Shown: in pieces, positions 24,935 to 34,300 of the stretch
Numbering within the stretch: position 1 is the stretch's first letter
Layout of the letters: every line of letters begins with the position of its first letter
The notes under the pieces: generated by a model
Databases searched by the model: none
What the model was told of the DNA's origin: nothing
The model's input: the letters and a program-made list of their open reading frames with translations, nothing else
Made by a program: the position numbers and the translations under genes
NCBI GenBank assembly: GCA_030704615.1
Contig: CM060731.1
Location: forward strand, 24,922,001-24,986,000
From: Takakia lepidozioides
Taxonomy: Eukaryota; Streptophyta; Takakiopsida; Takakiales; Takakiaceae
Length of the DNA: 64,000 nucleotides
Direction of reading: 5' to 3'

Positions 24935-26015
24935 AATGTAGGTAACGTCCAGTATGTGAGTTGTAGGCCATGTTGTATCGTCATTGTCCATTCGCCACTC
25001 AAGTGCTCAGAAACTCAATCGTAGCAAATCCAGATCCCAACAACCCCTTTTGTAGCAAAATTAGGGTTCCTCCATCTAGTGTTGGGCAATGTACTGAGTT
25101 CTTGTCTGCATTTATTTTTATCTATCTAAATAGCTCACAGATAACAGAAGCAAACAACCAGGCGTTGGATGTGAGAATCCCAGGTGTTGTTATGCCAAGT
25201 TAAGAATATTTCTCAACTTGACTGAGTTTAGTTCTAATGGTAGCAGTACGTTGACTACATTTCATTTCCCTTGTAGATCACATCTGCCAGTACATACCAC
25301 GATTCCTGTGGAACCAACATGGTACGTGCATATAATCAAAAAGAAATTTAGACCAGAGTTGGTAGCAACATTGCAGCTGTGAATGTAAGGAGATCCAGAC
25401 ACCTCATGTGGAAGAAGTGAAGAAAGAAATACATGGGCAAGCTGAGCGACAGTGAGAGAAGGACACATCTTGGCGACATAATTGAATTTAGGTTGCCCCT
25501 CGTAAACGGACGTATACTTTCTCCACCTCCATCGCCTATGTTGACTCAAATTTCACTCACTTCTGCTACCTCTCCCATCCCCTACCTTCTTACAAGAATC
25601 TTAGCCTCCCCTTGCCCAAGGACTGCATCCACCACGTCTGGATTTGTCACGCCCGCATCGTCGTTCACGCACAAATCGTACCAAAAAATTTGTCCATCCT
25701 TCCAAGCAATTCCATCTGTTTTTCGGTAGACATCACCTTAATGTGACCATATGGAACTTGCGACTACCTAATGAAAACAAGCATCTATTGCTTAGAAATC
25801 TAACATTGTGAATTATGCTTGCCTTGTCGGCCCCTCAGTTTCACCTTGTAACACCCTTAATGGACTGCTCCAACCCAAATGATATAAGCTCATCAATCAC
25901 TGACTGAGAAGAAAAATACGTCAAAGTCATGTGAGACATTGATGCTCTTGTGATCAATTTCAGCCCGATTGTCCATCTTATTGCTTTTGGTATCCATATC
26001 TTTGTATTTTCCTCG
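24935..26015 (-). pseudogene. broken duplicate of the 5' end of the TPR/SGNH gene
   Basis: This is a direct-orientation copy of 13855-15270. The exon-1 equivalent on the minus strand near 25430-25530 still encodes recognisable words (FNYVAKMCPSLTVAQLA against FTYVAKMRPSLTVAQLA). However, it has one extra base after the codons for VEKVYVR, which shifts the frame, and the splice donor that follows is altered (CATGTATTTC against CAGGTATTTC). The remaining exons of the gene are absent. The piece corresponding to about 13960-14280 is missing here. Homology fades at about 26015. It is a dead fragment that may still carry promoter-like DNA. Confidence 0.75.
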
Positions 26016-28752
26016 CTGAGTGTACAAACTGTTAAGTTTGTTTTTTCCTCTGTTACTTTGTAAAATAAAAGTTGTGGAACACAGTTAGGCCCCGGCTACA
26101 CCGGGCTGGTAACACATGTTAGGCTACTACTAACTACTGCTAGCTACAAATTTTCGGCCGCACTGACCTGCTCTAAATATTTTAGCACTAACTACTGCTA
26201 TCTATCCTAAAATAATCCTTCCTAGTTTAGAGCGAATTTAACAGTACCCCCTCCCCCCCCACCCTAGTGCTAAATCTAAACTGGCGGGCGATTTTTGGGT
26301 AGTTGCCCGCGCAAATTTCACATTTCGCCATCTCCGTGCGTTTCGCCATCTCCGTGCGTTTCACCATCTCTTTCGCGCTTCGCGTTTTGCTTTTTGCTTT
26401 TGCTATTCGTAGTTCGTTGTCCTTGTAGTTTCATCTTCCTTCTTCAGCTATAGCTCCTTCTCTCTTGCTTTGATTTTTTCTTTTTTCTTGCTCTGTAGTT
26501 CCTTCTCTTGGTAATTTCTTCTTCATTCTTTAGCTGTAGCTCGGTGCTCCTTCTGTCGTGTTTTGCTTTTCGTTGCACTCCTGGATCATGTTCACAACAA
26601 CGGGGTCAGGATCAGATAATGTAGGAGATGTTGTGGAATCACACATGGAAGAGCTCGCGACCGAGAGTCACCTTAGGAAGAGATCGAAAGTTGGGAAGTG
26701 GCAGAGACTCACAGCTGGTCGGAGCATGAATTGCGCTGGCAAAGAAACAGGAATGGGAGGCTTGGAAAGCATTCAGTGCCAGGGGAAATATGGTGGTTGA
26801 CAAGGTGAAATGGGAGAGGTCATTTGATTTATGAAGAGCCAAGGTGTGAGCGGTTGGGACATGGCAATTGCATCAATAAGTGGAACCTAATCACGAAGAC
26901 CTAATCATGTTTGTTCATCAGTTATTTCTCAACACAGTAGCATTTTTACTGATAGCTTTTGGAGACCAATAGTGATAGATTTTGGAGACCAATAGTCACA
27001 GTGTTATTATTAATTTTATATCATTTATTTCTGTTTTTAATGACCATGGTATAATAAGTTGTAATATTTTCTTAACACTGATAATCATTTTTGTTCAATA
27101 GTTATTTCTCAACGCAATAGCATTTTTATTGATGCTTTTGGAGACCAATAGTCACAGTTTTAGTGGATTATTTATCTTGGTCCCAATGTTGTGACTTCTT
27201 TGGATATGGAAAGAGAGAGACAATATGGTAATCATGTCAAAGAGTTGTCCAATCCTAGATCAATTAGATATATTCCTAGAAAATGGGGTCCCTAATAACC
27301 ACTCACCAATTACCATTCACCAATAGTGTCCTATGCAACTTCCTATGTACTCCACCTTTTGTACACTGCCACCAACTATTCCCCTTCTAATTGTTCTGAA
27401 GCATTGTTGCTCCAATTGTTGTCGGAGCTGTCACTTGAAGATTCCTTATGATCATCATGTGGAATGTCCACAAACTCAGCAACGAAACGTTTCAGACCTT
27501 TCTCATTGGCTCCTCGGGAGCAGGGTCTCTACCAACACGCTTTGCCTGCAAAAAACAAATAATAGTCAAATGTCTTTTGCTCCTTTCCGTTTGGCAGACC
27601 AAACATGTCTACATGTAAATTAATTGCAAACTGGCCTCTTATTTGATTTCTTCTTTTTTAAAATTTTGGTGCATCATTTGTGTTGAGCTCTAAGGATGGG
27701 CTGATCCTCTTGTTCCTCATGAAAGTTATCACCTTTATTCCCCTCTACCCCAACTGTGCGTGTGGGCTTTATGTAGCAGGCTGCAAACATACATTTTGAC
27801 ATTTTTATGCAAGCTATTTGTGTTGGTCTGACATTAAATAGTAACATCCAAAATACCTTCCATTCAAATCATCTTCACTACTAATTACTAACTACCTCTA
27901 CTAAATACCTTGAGGTATGCATCACAAACAACAAAAAAGACAATGAATCAATGCCAGCAATGGAGGAAAATCATCAAGATTAATGAATCTGGATAAAATG
28001 GAACACACATATCATTCCTAAGCCTCTCCTCAAACGATTGAAGATTTCTATACTTGCATAGGGGTTTCATATGTGCTTTTTGTAAGCTTTATCGACAGAA
28101 GTCATTGGCCCTCCATCTTGAACACTGATGTAGTTTTGATATCTTTTTAAGTGGTTCTAATGGCTCACTCCACAATGTTGTAAGTTCCCTATAACATTTG
28201 CAAGAGATGCAGCTCTTCAAGGGGAACAAGCTCTTGTACCTATCTGCAGCCCTATCAACTTTGTGTATGCATGACACAACTTCTTGACTGAACTTCCTTT
28301 CATAGGGTAGCACAAATGAACTCATGCATTCACAACCCCTAAATGACACGACCCACTCAAATGGTAAACTCACAATCTTCACTCACTCCTCAAACTTGCA
28401 AACTTGCAGAGTAGGCTTGGCCATCTGCACCTGAGCTTCAAGTCGTTGCAGAGAGAGCAGAGGCATCTCACTGTGAAGAGGAGAACCACGGAGCCCTATC
28501 CACAATTGATCTCAAGAGATATTTTGGATATTACATTGGATACACAATTTGGATACTTTGGATGAAAATGAAAAAACCAATCAAACTTGTACCAAGTCAA
28601 ATGACAACTAACCAGTTCGTGGAACCTTCAAGCTCGATAACGGCTTCAACCCGCCTGTACACTGCTGCAAGAACCTCCAAGGTTTTTCACAGCTTGTACC
28701 GTTCAAGAAGCAATGTGCATGGAGGTTTCAGAGAGTTTTTAAATAAGAGAAC
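26016..28752. other. intergenic stretch with short tandem repeats and no recognised gene
   Basis: A 19-bp unit close to TTTCGCCATCTCCGTGCGT is repeated about 2.5 times at 26325-26375, followed by a T-rich tract. The sequence at 26090-26230 (GGCCCCGGCTACACCGGGCT, then repeated CTAACTACTGCTA words) resembles the end of a non-autonomous DNA transposon, but no partner end was found. Open frames at 26588-26800 (plus) and 28089-28382 (minus) have no family resemblance I recognise. From 28562 an open frame runs into family A copy 1 and appears to be a chance fusion at the truncation point. Confidence 0.4.
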
Positions 28753-28983
28753 CAGAGAGTATGACTGGAGAGGAGGACTGGATGAGGAGCAGGAAGCTAC
28801 CCTATTTGCTGCACACCCAGAGTGGGAGCAGGTTGCAGAGATGCGGCTGGAAAGCCTAAGTTGTTTGAGAGGTATCTGCTGTGGTGTAGTGACAGCAACA
28901 CCAACTGAAGAGGAAACCAACATTTACCCATCACATTTCTATGAAGAAAGAGAAGGATAGAAATCCTAGAAGAACCAGCCACT

Positions 28984-31389
28984 GTGAGCTTACAGGATGA
29001 AGTGGTGACTGGTTGGACAATCACAGCTGATGAGCAGGTGAGGGAAGTGAATGTGGGAACTAAAGAGGAACCGAGGATGGTGAAAGTAGGAGCTGATTTG
29101 GAGCCGGAATTCTTCGAAGAAGCTAAAAGCTTGTTCATCAAATACAGAGATGTATTTGCTTGGAGCTATGAGGATCTAAAATGGATACCACCTGAAGTCT
29201 GTCAGCATAAGATTGAACTGGAACCAGGGTCAGTACCAATCAAGCATGCGAGGTACAGAATGAATCCCAACTACGCACAGAAGGTTGGAGAAGAGATAAA
29301 GAAGTTGGCTGAGGCTAAGTTTATATACCCAATAGAGTATACAACTTGGTTGTCACCCATTGTTATAGTTCCCAAGAAGAATGGCAAACTAAGAGTATGT
29401 GTGAACTATAAGAAGCTGAATGCTTGTACAAAGAAAGATCCTTTCCATTTGTCATTCACAGAAGCAGTATTAGACACTGTGGCAGGCCATGAGATGTACT
29501 CATTCATGGATGGCTTCAGTGGTTATAATCAAGTGCAAGTGGCAGAAGAAGACCAAGGGAAAACAACTTTCATCACATACTGGGGGGCTTATGCGTACAA
29601 AGTCATGCCCTTTAGACTTTGTAATGCACCAGCGACCTTTCAGAGAGTGATAAGTGAATCTTTTCATGAGTATCTGGATGATTTCATGCAGGTATTCTTG
29701 GATGATTTCAGTGTGTACAGCTCTAAGAATGAGCACTTGCATAAATTGGAGTTATGTTTGGCCAGATGCAGGATGAGAGGTCTGGGCCTGAATCCAGAGA
29801 AGTGTACTTTCTGTGTGAACTCAGGGGTGCTTCTGGGACACATTGTGTGTAAGAAGGGACTCCTTGTGGATCCCAGAAAGACAGAGTCCATTAAAGCCTC
29901 TCCACCACCAGTGAATGTTAAAAGTCTACGGAGATTCCTTGGGCAAACCAGTTATTACAGGAGATTTGTCAAAAGGTATGCACAAATAGCAGCACCATTG
30001 AGCAAACTACTGAAGAAAGATGCAGTGTTTGCCTGGACAGTTGAATGTCAACAGGCGTTTGAGGAACTTACACTGTCAGTAACAACTACACCTGTGCTGA
30101 TTAACCCTCACTGGCATGTAGTATTCCATGTTCACTGCGATGCATCAGGAGAAGCGTTGGGAGCGGTGTTAGCCCAGAATGTTACAGGGAATATAGATTC
30201 ACCTGTGTACTATGCTAGCCGGTTGATGAACAGTGCTGAAAGGAACTATAGCACAACGGAAAGAGAAGCATTGGCAATGATCTATGCAGTGAAGAAATTC
30301 AGGCATTACCTGTTGGGCAAGAAGTTTATGTTCTATGTGGATCACCAGGCTCTGATATACCTGGTAAACAAACCTCTGATAAGCGGAAGAATAGCAAGAT
30401 GGTTGATAATCTTGCACGAGTTTGAGTTCGAGGTTGTTTACAAGCCTGGGAGACTGCATCTTGTGGCGGATCATTTGTCACGATTGTCAACAGGAGAACC
30501 AGCCACAGGAATAGATGATCAATTACCAGATGCGAGTCTCTTTGCAGTGGAGGTGCAGGGAAGTGCAGATGACTGGTTAGATTGGCAGTGGCCAATCAGA
30601 TACTACCTTGCTCATGGTCAGTGCCCACCTAGTTATGGTAAGGAGCAGAGGAAGAGAATCGCTATCAAAGCTTTACCTTATACTATGATAGGAAGCAGAA
30701 TGTATAAGTTAGGACCTGATGGAGTACTAAAACGATGCTTGTACCACCATGAAGTAAATAAAGTTTTGGCGGAAGTTCATAAAGGAGTGGCTGGAGGTCA
30801 TTTTGGAGAAGAGACTACCAGTAGGAAGATACTACTCGCAGGATACTGGTGGCCTACTTTGTTCAAAGATGTACACGAGTATTGTCAGAAGTGTGATGAA
30901 TGTCAGAGGCTAGGACCTTTGCAGAGATCTGGAAGGATGGCCTTGCATCCTACAATGCCTACGGAACCATTTCAGAAATGGGGACTAGACTTTGTTGGAC
31001 CAATTAACCCACCATCCAAGAATACACGAAACAGGTACATAATTACAGCCACTGATTATACTACAAAGTGGGTGGAAGCTAAAGCTTTGAGGGACAACAC
31101 AGCCAAGTCCACAGCAAGGTTCCTGTACGAGAACATACTTACACGATTTGGCTGTCCCTTAGAATTTATCAGTGATCAGGGAAGTCACTTCATGAATGAG
31201 ACCATTGAGTTATTGACTAAAGAGTTCATGATTGTGCATAGAAAGAGTACAACATATTACCCACAGGGTAATGGGCAGGCAGAGGCTACCAACAAAATAC
31301 TATGTATTATCTTGGCTAAGATAGTCAATGCAAACAGAACGGGATACAAAGCTGCTGACAGCTTTGTGGTCATACAGGACTTCATATAA
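28984..31389 (+). CDS. family A copy 1 pol: reverse transcriptase, RNase H, integrase
   Basis: Approximate residue positions from this ATG: reverse transcriptase 90-270 with the active-site motif FLDDFSVYS near 238; RNase H 380-480 with HCDASGEALG, TEREALAMIY and YVDHQAL; integrase zinc finger 590-645 (HHEV..., CQKCDEC); integrase core with WGLDFVGP, FISDQGSHF and NGQAEATNK. The real polyprotein probably starts upstream in the lost gag-pro part; this ATG is only the first in the open frame. One substitution is unusual: MPFRLCNAP, where copy 2 has MPFGLCNAP, likely crippling the polymerase. The frame ends at 31389 because four bases present in copy 2 at the matching place (about 50888) are missing near 31340. 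The downstream frame then carries on in the next entry. Confidence 0.9.
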   Translation: MSLQDEVVTGWTITADEQVREVNVGTKEEPRMVKVGADLEPEFFEEAKSLFIKYRDVFAWSYEDLKWIPPEVCQHKIELEPGSVPIKHARYRMNPNYAQKVGEEIKKLAEAKFIYPIEYTTWLSPIVIVPKKNGKLRVCVNYKKLNACTKKDPFHLSFTEAVLDTVAGHEMYSFMDGFSGYNQVQVAEEDQGKTTFITYWGAYAYKVMPFRLCNAPATFQRVISESFHEYLDDFMQVFLDDFSVYSSKNEHLHKLELCLARCRMRGLGLNPEKCTFCVNSGVLLGHIVCKKGLLVDPRKTESIKASPPPVNVKSLRRFLGQTSYYRRFVKRYAQIAAPLSKLLKKDAVFAWTVECQQAFEELTLSVTTTPVLINPHWHVVFHVHCDASGEALGAVLAQNVTGNIDSPVYYASRLMNSAERNYSTTEREALAMIYAVKKFRHYLLGKKFMFYVDHQALIYLVNKPLISGRIARWLIILHEFEFEVVYKPGRLHLVADHLSRLSTGEPATGIDDQLPDASLFAVEVQGSADDWLDWQWPIRYYLAHGQCPPSYGKEQRKRIAIKALPYTMIGSRMYKLGPDGVLKRCLYHHEVNKVLAEVHKGVAGGHFGEETTSRKILLAGYWWPTLFKDVHEYCQKCDECQRLGPLQRSGRMALHPTMPTEPFQKWGLDFVGPINPPSKNTRNRYIITATDYTTKWVEAKALRDNTAKSTARFLYENILTRFGCPLEFISDQGSHFMNETIELLTKEFMIVHRKSTTYYPQGNGQAEATNKILCIILAKIVNANRTGYKAADSFVVIQDFI

Positions 31390-34300
31390 AGTCACTACTA
31401 AGTATACACCATTCCAATTAGTTTATGGTATGGAAGCCTTACTTCCAGTGGAATTCCTGTTACCTACAATGAGAACGGAGTGGGGAAAGAGAATGGAATT
31501 GCAAGACTCCATCAAGGTCAGGAAACATGAATTATACCATGTGGAAGAAGTACGTGCTGATGCAGCTGATAATATGACCAGAATTCAGATGAAGCGAAAG
31601 GAACAGTTTGATGAAGGCAAGTTAAAGACTTTTAAGACGGGGGATTTGGTTCTATGGTTGCAGAAGAAAGGAAAGATTCAAGCTTCTAAGCTTAAATCAC
31701 CATGGAAAGGACCTTATGTCATACAAAAGATGTATGATAACAACACCGCCATGTTACAAACCATTAACAAAGAAATGCTGGGAAGAGTCAATGCCAATAA
31801 GTTGAAGGGGTACAGTGGTATCCATGACAAACCCTTGCAGCATGATTTGCATGTTGAACCGCAAGAGCAGTCACGGGCTGCACCAGTGTTACAAACGGAG
31901 TATGGAGCACTTGTCGCTAGGCCGAGCATATATGACCAGGGCGGGCAAAACAAACGTGACACAGCCTATCACAGCCCATCAAGGCAAAGCACAACCTATC
32001 ACAGCCCATCACAACGTGACACAGCCTATCACAGCCCAGCACGGCGCAACACAGCCTATCACAACCTACCACAGCGTGTCACAGCCTATCACAGCTTACC
32101 GCAGTGCATCACAGCCTATCACAGCGTAACACAGTATGACACAGCCTGTCACAGCTCAACACAGCCTACTAGGGTTACACGATCCATAGAATCAGTGACA
32201 GGTGGATGCATAATAACTTCAGGAAAATGGCTGACGGAAGAGAAAACGGAAATTAGTTTAAAAATAGACCTTTGGAGGTCAAGGCGCGACACGCAGCTGA
32301 GAAGGAAGTGCAAGAACAGGTGTCATACAGAAAGAGGACAAGAACGGCCGTCAAAAGGGATGAAAGGCGGGCCCATTAATGAATACGGAAAAAGGGAAAC
32401 GGAACGAACGGCAAGTACAGATAAACGAAATTCTTGTCACATGTGTGATCCTAGTGGACTATCCAGCAGGGAAAGTCCACTAAAGAAAATAAAATCTAAA
32501 ATCCAGTCACAGCGGATACAGCCAATAGAAAAGCAGAGAAAGGATCAAGAAAATGGAGGGAAATTGAGCGCAAGAGGCGGCGTCGTTCTGAGTAACGGGC
32601 GTCTCGACGGGACAGACCATCAATGCTATAGCTTGGAAACTATGGAGGAACTAACAGACTATACGCTCGCAATATTACTTACGCAGTGGCATAGACACGA
32701 AAGGACAGAGCAGAGCTTTTCTCTTGAGCGATGCTTGCAAGCCCCGCAGGCTTACAAGAAATTACCCATAGCTTTCTGCGGCAACCATACGTTTATGCTT
32801 TGTGCACTACAGGCATTCCTGCAGTTGTTACAGCCAAAACAGTTCTGTGAGTCTAAAATGAAGAGAGTGAGAGGAATGGAGGAAATCAGGGTGAAGAGCA
32901 CCACAATTCTGCAGAAACAAACGATTGCTACCCCACAGGCAATACAGATACTGGAGGAGCTGAGATTGCAAGGATTGCAAAGCCTAGATTGGACATTACA
33001 CCATAGACAGTACATGTTACAATTTTTGCAGAACTTTGAGCCAAGGACAGGAACAACAACGGTGAAGGGAGTTGAATTGATGATTACTCCCCTATACCTC
33101 CAGCAATTGTTTCGATTGCCAGCAGGTCAGGTGCATGTGGAGGAACACAGGGCAAGACTGCAAATAGGGGACTTATTCCAAGAAGGGAGTTTATTTAAAA
33201 CTCAGGGTTATGCTTGTACCAAGGCTGTGTACCCAGGGCTAAAAGAGGTAGGCCAGGTATTGAACGTTCTGATTGCCATGAAACAGAACCAACAGTATTT
33301 GAGCAGATCCTTCACGGAGGAAATACTCAAAGGCCTGAAGGGACAAGAGGTACAATGGGCGGACATAATGTACAACGCACTGGTGGAGGAGATGAAAAGA
33401 TTACAAGGTACTACCGCAAAGTCTCCTATCATAGTGTCTGGCCCAATCATTGCTCAAATAATCCTTGATTCTGGCATACTTGATGAGCAAGAAAGAAAGG
33501 AAATGGGAGTGTTTGAGCCAGAAACCACTGCAATGGAAGAGCAAGGCTCTTCACACAGTGAGGGTGGACTAGCAGGGCAACCTGAGACTAAGAGGCAGAG
33601 ACGGGGAAAGACTGTAGTGGCGGATCCACTGGTTTCACGGATTCCGCATGATAATGTTTCCCAAGCTCATGTGCAGGAAGGGGCACAACAGCACAGAGAA
33701 ATGCTATTACTGGAAGCAGGACCTTCAGAGAGGGAGGAGGAAGTTACTTCTGTATCACAACCATCACAGCCAGCTGATCGACTTGTCACAAGGTCACAAG
33801 TTATCCATGCAGCTCAACCAGAAATAATTGATTTGGAAAGAGAAGTGTTAGATATTCCAACTACAGAACAGATAGTGGCAGAAATGGAGAAGGGGGACCT
33901 TCTCTATGAATATTCTGGTCTGGTCAAGGAGACAGAGATCCCAGAGGTGCAACAGTTGCCCAAGGGAAATCCTGAGGTGCATATAATACACACACCTGTG
34001 TCGGAGGTACCACAGGCGGAAGGTCATGACACTGTAGCACCGGTGATAGATGAAGTAGTTCAGGAAGAAAATCCGGTGGGACAATGGCCTGAATGGTTCG
34101 TGAGACATCACACTGTTGAGGATCAGGAGGAACAGCATCAACCTCACCATGATGACCCTCAACAGGCAATGCTGATGAGTTCCATAGGCAGGACACTTAA
34201 TTTGTTGGGGACTTATGTCAAATCCCATGTTCCAACTACCCAATTGACAGCCTTGAGAGAGGAACTCAGGAAGGAGTTCGAGGCTCGACTAGCCACTGAG

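Noticed and set aside
26588-26800. Possible transposase fragment
   Set aside because: No catalytic or zinc-finger motif is seen and the frame is too short to assign.
28562-28752. Open frame leading into family A copy 1, possible novel N-terminus
   Set aside because: The part before 28753 has no counterpart in copy 2 and appears joined by chance at the truncation point.
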